Shown: piece by piece, positions 45,494-53,639 of the stretch | Numbering within the stretch: position 1 is the first letter of the stretch | Layout: each line of letters opens with the position of its first letter | Program-made: the position numbers and the translations under genes | Notes under the pieces: generated by a model | What the model saw: only the letters and a program-made list of their open reading frames with translations | Told to the model about the DNA's origin: nothing | The model's database searches: none | Assembly (NCBI RefSeq): GCF_014596935.1 | Contig: NZ_JACVXC010000001.1 | Span: 186,001 to 250,000, forward strand | Reading direction: 5' to 3' | Source of the DNA: Aestuariibaculum suncheonense | GTDB taxonomy: Bacteria; Bacteroidota; Bacteroidia; Flavobacteriales; Flavobacteriaceae | DNA length: 64,000 bases

Positions 45494-45934
45494 ATGTTCT
45501 ACGAAGTTGTAAAAAGCCTGCATTCCTATTGGGCATATTTGGTGTTTATTGTTTTAATCATTACAGTTGTAAATGTTTTGATGAAAGTATTTGGTAAGAA
45601 AGAATACGAAGCAAAAGATTTCAGACTAGCGCTTTTTACATTGATTTTAACACACACGCAATTATTAATTGGTATGATACTTTATGTCGTATCACCTCGA
45701 TTAGAATTGTGGAGTGAATTAGGTGGTGGGGTTATGAAAAATCCGCTTGCACGTTTATATTTAGTAGAACATCCTTTAGTGAATATTTTAGCGATAGCAG
45801 CGATTACTATTGGCTATTCAAAACATAAAAAGAAATTAACCTCTCAGGCAAAACTAAAACCTATAGCCATTTTCTATACTATTGGGTTAGTATTGTTATT
45901 ATCAAGAATTCCTTGGGATGCTTGGATAGGTTAA
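45494..45934 (+). CDS. Small four-helix membrane protein with conserved histidines
   Basis: 146 residues with four hydrophobic helices (about 12-30, 44-66, 94-107, 120-140). Histidines stand at or near helix ends: H10 in SLHSYWAY, H54 in LTHTQLLIGMILY and H93 in LVEHPLVN. This layout could bind haem, and databases often label such Bacteroidota proteins cytochrome b-like; the label is not proven by the sequence. It starts after the Oar terminator and ends at a bidirectional terminator, so it is transcribed alone. Confidence 0.7.
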   Translation: MFYEVVKSLHSYWAYLVFIVLIITVVNVLMKVFGKKEYEAKDFRLALFTLILTHTQLLIGMILYVVSPRLELWSELGGGVMKNPLARLYLVEHPLVNILAIAAITIGYSKHKKKLTSQAKLKPIAIFYTIGLVLLLSRIPWDAWIG

Positions 45935-45940
45935 AAACAT

Positions 45941-45968
45941 AAAAAGGCAGCTATTAGCTGCCTTTTTT
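45941..45968. terminator. Bidirectional terminator between the membrane protein and the first EEP gene
   Basis: AAAAAGGCAGCTA pairs with TAGCTGCCTTTTT; A- and T-runs on both sides allow use on either strand. Confidence 0.9.
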
Positions 45969-45970
45969 AT

Positions 45971-47026
45971 TTATAAATCGACTTCTTTTATTACATAAAC
46001 ATACACCGGAAAATGGTCGCTGTAGCCATCGGTAAAACCACCATTGGCAAAACTACGAAGCGGATAGCCTTTGTACTGGCCTTTATTCCCAATTAAATAA
46101 TTCTTGTTATAAATACCGGCTTTATATAGTCGGAATGACGAATAGTCTTTATCTAACAAAGGTTTAGTCATCATAATTTGGTCAAACAAACTCCAGGCAT
46201 CTCTGTAAGCTGTGGTGCCTAAGCCATCTTTAAAAAAAGTTTCATAAGGATTATAAATGCCTTTCAGTTTGATTTTATCACGATCATTTTCGGCTTTTAA
46301 AATTTTTTTTATACTGGTGTTGGTGGGGTCATCGTTTAAATCGCCCATAATAAATACTTTAGCATACGGATTGATCACCTGGAGCGAATCTACTAAATGT
46401 TTAGTCAGTTTTGCGGCAGCCTCACGTTTAGGTCTGCTTCTGGCTTCACCACCACTTCGCGATGGCCAGTGGTTGACAATAACGCTTATGGGGTCGTCTT
46501 CAAGCAGACCACTAACCACCAGTTGATCTCTGGTATAAACGCGTTTTCCACTTTGATCATCATAAATTTTTAACTCGTTACTAGTTGATGCTGTTGGCGT
46601 AAATAGCTTTTTCTGATATAATAAAGCCACATCGATACCTCGGGCATCCGGAGAATGGTAATGCACAATACCATAATCTTTATCACGCAGAAGAGAGTCG
46701 TTAACCAAATCTTCAATGACTTCTCGGTTTTCAACTTCAGAAATCCCGATAATAGCTGGAGAGTTGTGGGTAACTTCCATGCCAATATCGGCAATAACTT
46801 TAGCCATGTTTTGTACCTTTTTTTTATACACTTCAGAACGATTGGTTTTTAATTCCATTATCGGGCTGGATTCATCAAATTTGTTCGGATCGTTGATGGT
46901 GTCGAATAAGTTTTCCAGATTATAAAAGGCGATGGTGTGCACTTTAAAGGTTTTTTTAGATTGTGCAAAGGTTATCGTACAAATACTCAATAAAAAAATA
47001 GTGAATCCACGTTTAAAATTGTTCAT
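45971..47026 (-). CDS. Exported endonuclease/exonuclease/phosphatase (EEP) family protein
   Basis: 351 residues with a signal peptide ending near residue 22 (TITFAQ). The EEP (DNase I-like) core shows all main motifs: TIAFYNLENLFD (metal-binding Glu), IIGISEVENREV, HYHSPDARGIDVALLY, VIVNHWPSRSGG, IMGDLNDDP and the catalytic end GYSDHFPVYVYV. Family members cleave phosphodiesters in nucleic acids or phosphoinositides. It is divergent from the TonB receptor at 47159 and has a paralogue 4.3 kb to the right without signal peptide. An extracytoplasmic nuclease or phosphodiesterase is likely. Confidence 0.88.
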   Translation of the reverse strand: MNNFKRGFTIFLLSICTITFAQSKKTFKVHTIAFYNLENLFDTINDPNKFDESSPIMELKTNRSEVYKKKVQNMAKVIADIGMEVTHNSPAIIGISEVENREVIEDLVNDSLLRDKDYGIVHYHSPDARGIDVALLYQKKLFTPTASTSNELKIYDDQSGKRVYTRDQLVVSGLLEDDPISVIVNHWPSRSGGEARSRPKREAAAKLTKHLVDSLQVINPYAKVFIMGDLNDDPTNTSIKKILKAENDRDKIKLKGIYNPYETFFKDGLGTTAYRDAWSLFDQIMMTKPLLDKDYSSFRLYKAGIYNKNYLIGNKGQYKGYPLRSFANGGFTDGYSDHFPVYVYVIKEVDL

Positions 47027-47158
47027 TATAAAAATGTTATGTTATCGTTATTTTGGTTATAAAGATTCAATCAAATTTAAATATTAATTAGAAAAAATGT
47101 AAATTAGTGAACATTAAATTGCTGTTAAATAGCAAATTAACTAACTCTATGTTTTAAT

Positions 47159-49927
47159 ATGAAAAAAAAACTACTCATTTCTCTTCTTGGGTTTTTTTTA
47201 GTTTTCACCGCTTTTGCACAACAAACCATAATTACAGGTAGTGTTAAAGATGCTGTTTCTTTTGAACCCATACCCAATGTTACCATTTCAGTTGAAAAAA
47301 CAATTTTATCCACACAAACCGATGCCACTGGAAAGTTTATTTTTTCGGATAACGTTCCTTTAGGGGAACAAATGTTAAGCGTATCGAAACCCGGATACTT
47401 TTCTAAACGATTTCCAATTGTTGTGAATGAAAACAGAACAGTAGACCTGTCTGATATTACACTGGAAGCCGATATGACAACGTCAGAAGGTTTATTTACC
47501 ATTACCTTATCTGATGACGAATTAAACGACGATACTAGTGGTGCCGATAATATTTCGGGACTGTTAATGTCATCATTAGATGTATTTCAGCGAACAGCAG
47601 CTTTCGAATTTAGCTCGTCATTTTTCAGAGTACGGGGCTTAGATTCTGATAACGGTTTGGTATTGATTAACGGTATCGAAATGAATAAAATGTACAACGG
47701 TAGACCGCAATGGAGTAACTGGGGCGGGCTAAATGATGTTGTGCGTAATCAGGAATTAACCACAGGCTTGACCCCTTCGGCTTATAATTTTGGAGGTGTT
47801 TTAGGAAGTACCAATATTAATACCAGAGCTACGAATTATAGACCAAGTGGGCAATTGACCTATTCATCATCCAATCGAAGTTATACGAATAGGCTGATGG
47901 CAAGTTATTCAACAGGTCTAATGGAAGGCGGCTGGGCTATGACAGTGATGTTGTCAAGACGTTGGGGTAATGAAGGTTATCAAGATGCAACTCTATATGA
48001 TTCGAAGTCGCTTTTTGCTTCTGTCGAGAAAGTGATTAATGATAAGCACAGTATTAATTTTACGTCTATTTATGCACCGAACCGGCGCGGAAAATCATCA
48101 CCAAATACTCAGGAGGTTTACGATTTAAAGGGTATTAATTATAACGAATACTGGGGATGGCAAGATGGCGAAAAGCGCAATTCACGTATTAAAGAAGTGG
48201 AAGAGCCTATTATAATGTTGAATCACTACTGGGATATTTCGAGTAAGACAACGCTAAATACCAACATAGGCTATCAGTTTGGAAAAACAGGAAATAGCCG
48301 ACTAGATTACGGAGGAACGCGTCTTAATGATGATGGATTTCCTGTTGGTGGCGGTTCTAACCCAAGTCCGGCTTACTATCAAAAATTACCAAGTTACTGG
48401 CTAACACCAACAGCAGGACCTAATTATGCAAATGCCTATTTAGCTGAACAGGAATTCTTGAATGATGGCCAAATAGATTGGAATAGTTTGTATCAAACCA
48501 ATTTAGAAAACGTAGGGAATTATTCAACCTATATTTTATATGAAGATAGAAATGATGATAAGCAATGGACGTTCAATTCTATTTTAAATTCAGAATTGAA
48601 TGAAAATATCATTTTAAATGCTGCTGTGAATTATAGAAAGCTGAGGTCTCAAAATTTCGCTGAAATTATGGATTTATTAGGCGGTAACGGTTTTTTAAAT
48701 GTCGATTCTTTTGATGGCTTCCAGTTCGATTTACAAAACCCTAATCGTATAGCTATTGAAGGCGATAAGTTTAAATACAACTATAACTTATATGCAAACG
48801 TGTTGTCAGGCTATGCTCAGGCACAGTTTAAATACAATATAATCGATTTTTATTTGTCAGGAAGCATTACCAAAACCGATTATCAACGAGAAGGGTTGTA
48901 TGATAACGAAGCCAATACCGGAAATTCACTTGGCAAAGGTGAAAAGTTAGATTTTACAGGAATTGGGGCCAAAGGTGGATTTACTTATAAATTTACAGGT
49001 AAGCATTTGTTTGATGTGAATGCGGGGTATATTACGCGTGCATCATCTTTACGTAATACATTTTCAAATGCGCGTGTTAATAATAATATTGTGCCAGACA
49101 TTACGGAAGAGAAGATTACCTCGTTCGATGCGAGTTATATTTTCCGTTCACCAATCATTAAAGCCAGAGTTACCGGATTTTATATTAAAACGGAAGACGC
49201 CAATGAAATTTCGTTTTATTATGCCGATGGTGTAACAGGATTTACCGAAAGTTCAGAGTTTGTGAGTGAAATTCTTCAGGGAATTGATAAAAAGCATTTA
49301 GGGGTAGAAACCGGTATAGAAGCGCAGGTTACCCCAACTATTAAATTGAAAGGAGCGGCTTCATTAGGGCAATACACTTACGATAATAACCCGAATTTAA
49401 TATTAACAGCCGATGCCGCAACCGCACCACAAGGTCCGGCAAATATGAAAGATTATAAAGTAGCCAGTGGTCCGCAAGGTGCGTATTCCGTTGGGTTTGA
49501 ATATCGCGATCCCGATTACTGGTGGTTTGGTGCTACCGCCAATTTTTTCACGAATACGTATGTTGATATTAGTCCGTTAAACAGAACGGCTAATTTTTAT
49601 AAAGATCCTGTAGACGGTTTACCATTTAACGATTACGATGAAGATGTGGCCAGGGCATTGTTAAAACAGGAACAGTTTGACGATTATATGGTTGTTAACC
49701 TGATTGGAGGTAAATCATGGAAAATAGACGATTATTATGTTGGATTCTTTGCAAGCATTGGGAATGTGCTGGATAAAGAATATAAAACAGGTGGTTTTGA
49801 ACAAGGACGTGCAGCGAATTACAGAGAGTTAAGAGATGATGTAAATAACGATACTCGAGTATTCGGACCGAAATACTGGTATGGTCGTGGCGCTAATTAT
49901 TTTCTTAATCTTTATTTCAGATTCTAA
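47159..49927 (+). CDS. TonB-dependent receptor of the EEP-DUF5689 island
   Basis: 922-residue outer-membrane receptor. Signal peptide to about residue 21 (TAFAQ), carboxypeptidase-regulatory domain with TIITGSVKDAVSFEPIPNV (about 23-110). The plug follows with ISGLLMSSLDVFQRTAAF, FFRVRGLDSDNGLVLINGIEM and AYNFGGVLGSTNINTRA (about 120-245), then a beta barrel ending in ANYFLNLYFRF. No SusD partner; the next gene, 61 bases on, encodes an OB-fold DUF5689 lipoprotein. Together with the two flanking EEP genes this suggests uptake of a product of nucleic-acid or phosphodiester cleavage. The substrate is inferred, not shown. Confidence 0.9.
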   Translation: MKKKLLISLLGFFLVFTAFAQQTIITGSVKDAVSFEPIPNVTISVEKTILSTQTDATGKFIFSDNVPLGEQMLSVSKPGYFSKRFPIVVNENRTVDLSDITLEADMTTSEGLFTITLSDDELNDDTSGADNISGLLMSSLDVFQRTAAFEFSSSFFRVRGLDSDNGLVLINGIEMNKMYNGRPQWSNWGGLNDVVRNQELTTGLTPSAYNFGGVLGSTNINTRATNYRPSGQLTYSSSNRSYTNRLMASYSTGLMEGGWAMTVMLSRRWGNEGYQDATLYDSKSLFASVEKVINDKHSINFTSIYAPNRRGKSSPNTQEVYDLKGINYNEYWGWQDGEKRNSRIKEVEEPIIMLNHYWDISSKTTLNTNIGYQFGKTGNSRLDYGGTRLNDDGFPVGGGSNPSPAYYQKLPSYWLTPTAGPNYANAYLAEQEFLNDGQIDWNSLYQTNLENVGNYSTYILYEDRNDDKQWTFNSILNSELNENIILNAAVNYRKLRSQNFAEIMDLLGGNGFLNVDSFDGFQFDLQNPNRIAIEGDKFKYNYNLYANVLSGYAQAQFKYNIIDFYLSGSITKTDYQREGLYDNEANTGNSLGKGEKLDFTGIGAKGGFTYKFTGKHLFDVNAGYITRASSLRNTFSNARVNNNIVPDITEEKITSFDASYIFRSPIIKARVTGFYIKTEDANEISFYYADGVTGFTESSEFVSEILQGIDKKHLGVETGIEAQVTPTIKLKGAASLGQYTYDNNPNLILTADAATAPQGPANMKDYKVASGPQGAYSVGFEYRDPDYWWFGATANFFTNTYVDISPLNRTANFYKDPVDGLPFNDYDEDVARALLKQEQFDDYMVVNLIGGKSWKIDDYYVGFFASIGNVLDKEYKTGGFEQGRAANYRELRDDVNNDTRVFGPKYWYGRGANYFLNLYFRF

Positions 49928-49988
49928 AGTATAAAACACAACATTTATGAACTGCGAAGCATTCAAAAAAAATAAAAAAAATAATATC

Positions 49989-51293
49989 ATGAAAACAACG
50001 ACTATATATTTAACTCTGGCCCTAAGTGTTGTACTGGCCTTTACGTCCTGTGTTCACGACGATGATTATTCGATTCCTAATTTGGAGGTTGAAGAACCAA
50101 GCATAGAAGCCAATACCACTATTAGCATTGTAAAAGACATGTATGACGGGAGTCTGGTAGATTTTGATGAAGCGAACAATGGGGGAGAATTGATTATTGA
50201 AGGTTATGTGGTGTCTAACGACGAAGCAGGTAATTTTTATAAAATACTGGTTATTCAGGATAAACCGGAAGATCCAACCGCTGCAATTCAATTAGATGTA
50301 GATGTTACGTCGTTATACGCTCTATACAAACCAGGACAAAAAGTGTATGTAAAGTTAAATGGTTTAGTTATGGATGAATTGAATAGTGTCCTGCATATTG
50401 GAGCCGCTGATGGTACCAGTGTAGGCAGAATTTCAGCTTTTGATTACGATGATTATATTATTCGCTCTACTGTAGTTGCAACAATAGTACCTAAGGTCAT
50501 TAGTCCATCTGAATATAATGATAATTATATAAACATGTTGGTACAGATTGATAACATGCAGTTAAGCAGTGCCGAAGTAGGGCAACCTTATGCGAATGCC
50601 GATAATACATTTACCAAAAACAGATACCTTAAAAATTGTGAAGACAATTCACAAACAATCATTAGAAATAGTGGTTTTGCCGATTTTAAAAACGAGCTGT
50701 TTCCAGTTGGTCAAGGATCTATCGTGGCGGTGTTTAGTAAGTATAATTCCGATTATCAATTATTTATTCGCGATACAGAAGATGTTATGTTCGATAGCAG
50801 TCGATGTGATCCGTTATTCGAAGATTCTTTTTCTTCAGGAAACTTAAATAAATGGACAACTTACAGTGTTGTTGGAGATCAGGTTTGGTATTATAATACC
50901 TTTGGAAATCCAAATGATAGCGCGACAATGTCAGGATATAGCGGAGGAAATAAAGCCAATGAAGACTGGTTGATTTCTAAAGCTATTGACTTATCAGGAG
51001 TATCGTCTGCAACCTTAACTTTTCAAACTGTGAAGCGTTATGCAGGTAACGACATTGAATTGTATATGTGTACAGATTATATGGGAGGCGATCCTACAAC
51101 CGATGGTACCTGGGTGCAATTATCTGCCGATTTCGATACGAACATTAATAGTTGGTCATCATGGACCGATTCTGGTGATGTAGATGTATCAGCAGCTGCA
51201 GGAGGAAACTTGTTTGTTGCATTTAAATATACCTCGACAACTTCGGCATCCTCAACCTATGAGATTGATAATGTTCAGGTATTTGGAGAATAG
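49989..51293 (+). CDS. DUF5689 lipoprotein with choice-of-anchor-J-like domain
   Basis: 434 residues from ATG 49989; an ATG at 49947 opens the frame but precedes a non-signal leader. Signal peptide MKTTTIYLTLALSVVLAF ending in the lipobox FTSCVHDDD. The DUF5689 domain (about 40-265) has GELIIEGYVVSNDEAGNFYK and the OB-fold-like YKPGQKVYVKLNGL. A C-terminal jelly-roll-like domain (about 270-432) with DSFSSGNLNKWTTYS and EDWLISKAIDLSGV is typical of cleaved-adhesin/choice-of-anchor J modules. Probably surface-exposed and working with the receptor just upstream. Confidence 0.88.
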   Translation: MKTTTIYLTLALSVVLAFTSCVHDDDYSIPNLEVEEPSIEANTTISIVKDMYDGSLVDFDEANNGGELIIEGYVVSNDEAGNFYKILVIQDKPEDPTAAIQLDVDVTSLYALYKPGQKVYVKLNGLVMDELNSVLHIGAADGTSVGRISAFDYDDYIIRSTVVATIVPKVISPSEYNDNYINMLVQIDNMQLSSAEVGQPYANADNTFTKNRYLKNCEDNSQTIIRNSGFADFKNELFPVGQGSIVAVFSKYNSDYQLFIRDTEDVMFDSSRCDPLFEDSFSSGNLNKWTTYSVVGDQVWYYNTFGNPNDSATMSGYSGGNKANEDWLISKAIDLSGVSSATLTFQTVKRYAGNDIELYMCTDYMGGDPTTDGTWVQLSADFDTNINSWSSWTDSGDVDVSAAAGGNLFVAFKYTSTTSASSTYEIDNVQVFGE

Positions 51294-51310
51294 TAATGAC
51301 GTTTTATAAT

Positions 51311-51342
51311 AGAAAAAACCGCCTGAATGGGCGGTTTTTTTA
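51311..51342. terminator. Bidirectional terminator between the DUF5689 gene and the second EEP gene
   Basis: AAAAAACCGCC (51313-51323) pairs with GGCGGTTTTTT (51330-51340) around TGAATG. Confidence 0.92.
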
Positions 51343-51346
51343 TGTC

Positions 51347-52315
51347 TTAGTTTTTCTTAAAAATAGCATAAACCGGGAAATGGTCACTGTAACCACCATG
51401 GTATTTAGTACCTACGTAAGTTCTGAAAGGTGTACCTTTAAATTTACCGCTAAATTGTTTTAAAAAGTCTTCATCAAAAATATTAGCTTTATAAAATTCT
51501 AGGCTATTGGGAGAGTTTTCAAAAAAGTTGGTAGAAATGATAATCTGGTCGAATAAATTCCACTGACGGCTATGATAGGTTGTGCCTCGACTGTAAGAAC
51601 GAAGCGTTTCCATAGGATTATAGAGATTTTGAGATTCTACCAACGATTTGATACTAACACTAGACGGATCGTCGTTAAAATCGCCCATAATAATCAGTTT
51701 AGATTCTGGTTTTTCTGCCCTTAATTTACTAATGGCTTCTTCTAGGCGTTTCGATGCTTCAATGCGTTTGGGTTCGGTTTGTTTTTCGCCTTCTCGTCGT
51801 GACGACCAATGATTAACAAGTACGTTTACGGGCAAGCCGTCCAGTAATCCAGATACCAGTAAAATATCTCGGGTGTAATCTGGAGAACCGTCGTCATCAA
51901 ATAAAGTGATGGTAAAGGTTTCTGAATGGGTAACTTCAAAAACATCCTGATCGTAAATTAAAGCCACATCAATACCGCGCTCGTCCGGGGAGTTGTAGTG
52001 TACAAAGCTGTAATTGTAATCTTCAAGGTGTTTGTATTGTATGAGTGCCTGAATAGCTGTGGCATTTTCAACCTCGGCAATTCCAATTAATGCCGGATGT
52101 TTACCGGTTTCTCTGCGTCCAATGTTGGAAATAGCATAACTTAATTTTCTAAGTTTGTTCTCATAGCGTTTTGGTGTCCATTTTTTCTTAGAAACAGGTA
52201 GAAAATCGTTGTCGTTGGTATGCTGATCGTCGTAGATGTCAAACAGGTTTTCAAGATTATAAAATGCTGTAGTATGTAAATCGGGTCTTACTTCAGCATC
52301 GTCAAAATCGGTCAT
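51347..52315 (-). CDS. EEP-family protein without signal peptide (paralogue)
   Basis: 322 residues. It shares the motif order of the exported EEP protein at 45971-47026: TTAFYNLENLFDIYDD, LIGIAEVENATAI, HYNSPDERGIDVALIY, VLVNHWSSRREGE, IMGDFNDDPSS and GGYSDHFPVYAIF. The N-terminus MTDFDDAEVRPDLHT is acidic and not hydrophobic, so it should stay in the cytoplasm. The two proteins are clearly paralogues. It might finish degrading an imported fragment, but this is inference. Divergent from hflX. Confidence 0.85.
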   Translation of the reverse strand: MTDFDDAEVRPDLHTTAFYNLENLFDIYDDQHTNDNDFLPVSKKKWTPKRYENKLRKLSYAISNIGRRETGKHPALIGIAEVENATAIQALIQYKHLEDYNYSFVHYNSPDERGIDVALIYDQDVFEVTHSETFTITLFDDDGSPDYTRDILLVSGLLDGLPVNVLVNHWSSRREGEKQTEPKRIEASKRLEEAISKLRAEKPESKLIIMGDFNDDPSSVSIKSLVESQNLYNPMETLRSYSRGTTYHSRQWNLFDQIIISTNFFENSPNSLEFYKANIFDEDFLKQFSGKFKGTPFRTYVGTKYHGGYSDHFPVYAIFKKN

Positions 52316-52368
52316 AGAATCTTTTATTTGGCTCTAAAAATATAAAAATTAAAATGGATGCAATTATG

Positions 52369-52376
52369 TAACTTTG
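52369..52376 (+). promoter_or_regulatory. -7 element of the hflX promoter
   Basis: TAACTTTG matches TAnnTTTG exactly, 16 bases before the hflX ATG. No -33 TTG at a suitable distance. Confidence 0.5.
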
Positions 52377-52392
52377 CATATTATTTAGAAGT

Positions 52393-53604
52393 ATGTTAGA
52401 GAAAAAAGATATAAACTTAGAGAAAGCTGTATTAATAGGGATTGTCACTAAAGAACAGGACGAAACCAAATCTAAAGAGTATTTAGATGAGCTGGAGTTT
52501 TTAACCTATACGGCCGGGGGAGAAGTTGTAAAACGCTTTACTCAGAAAATGGAGATGCCAAACCCAAAGACCTTTATTGGTACGGGTAAAATGGAAGATG
52601 TTAGAGAGTTTATTGAAGAAAACGATATAGGTACAGCGATTTTTGATGACGAATTATCGGCTGCTCAAGAGCGTAACATTAGTAAAATATTAAACTGTAA
52701 AGTATTAGATAGAACAAATCTGATTCTTGATATTTTTGCGCAACGCGCCCAAACCAGTTATGCCCGTACTCAGGTAGAGTTGGCACAGTGTGAATATTTG
52801 TTGCCGCGTTTAAGAGGTATGTGGACTCACCTTGAGCGTCAAAAAGGGGGGATTGGTATGCGCGGACCTGGAGAGACAGAGATTGAGACCGATAGACGTA
52901 TTGTACGTGATAAAATTTCCTTGTTAAAAGAACGTATTAAAACCATCGACAAGCAAATGTCTGTACAACGCGGAAATCGCGGTGCGATGGTACGCGTGGC
53001 CTTAGTAGGATATACTAATGTGGGGAAATCGACGTTAATGAATGTAATTAGTAAAAGTGAAGTGTTTGCCGAAAACAAACTGTTCGCGACATTAGATACG
53101 ACGGTTAGAAAAGTGGTGATTCAAAATTTACCATTCTTATTAAGTGATACCGTAGGATTCATTCGTAAGTTACCAACACAGCTGGTCGAGAGTTTTAAAA
53201 GTACACTTGATGAGGTTCGTGAGGCCGATTTACTGTTACATGTGGTTGATATTTCACATCCTAATTTTGAAGAACATATTGAGTCGGTGAATAAAATTTT
53301 AGGTGAGATTGAGAGTGTTAATAAGCCAACCATTATGGTGTTTAATAAAATTGATGCCTATAAACCAGAACCATTTGATGGTGATGATTTCGAGCGTACC
53401 AAAAAGAACTATTCGTTAGAAGAATGGAAAAAAACTTGGATGGGTAAAATAGGCGAAAATGCCTTGTTTATTTCGGCAGTTAATAAAGAGAATTTAGAAG
53501 ATTTTAAAAAACGTGTGTACGATGAGGTACGTAGAATTCATATTACACGTTTCCCTTATAATAATTTCCTCTATCCGGATTACGATGATACTTTAGAGTC
53601 GTAA
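52393..53604 (+). CDS. hflX: GTPase HflX
   Basis: 403-residue ribosome-associated GTPase that splits stalled ribosomes under stress. N-terminal HflX domain (GGEVVKRFTQKMEMPNPKTF, FIGTGKMEDVREF), glycine-rich linker GGIGMRGPGETEIETDRR, then the G domain: G1 GYTNVGKST, G3 DTVGFIRKLP and G4 NKID. A coiled linker lies at about 165-195. Length is standard. It is followed after 35 bases by the penicillin-binding protein gene. Confidence 0.97.
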   Translation: MLEKKDINLEKAVLIGIVTKEQDETKSKEYLDELEFLTYTAGGEVVKRFTQKMEMPNPKTFIGTGKMEDVREFIEENDIGTAIFDDELSAAQERNISKILNCKVLDRTNLILDIFAQRAQTSYARTQVELAQCEYLLPRLRGMWTHLERQKGGIGMRGPGETEIETDRRIVRDKISLLKERIKTIDKQMSVQRGNRGAMVRVALVGYTNVGKSTLMNVISKSEVFAENKLFATLDTTVRKVVIQNLPFLLSDTVGFIRKLPTQLVESFKSTLDEVREADLLLHVVDISHPNFEEHIESVNKILGEIESVNKPTIMVFNKIDAYKPEPFDGDDFERTKKNYSLEEWKKTWMGKIGENALFISAVNKENLEDFKKRVYDEVRRIHITRFPYNNFLYPDYDDTLES

Positions 53605-53639
53605 TTCGAATGGCTTAGGAAGCCCCAAAAATGAAATGA

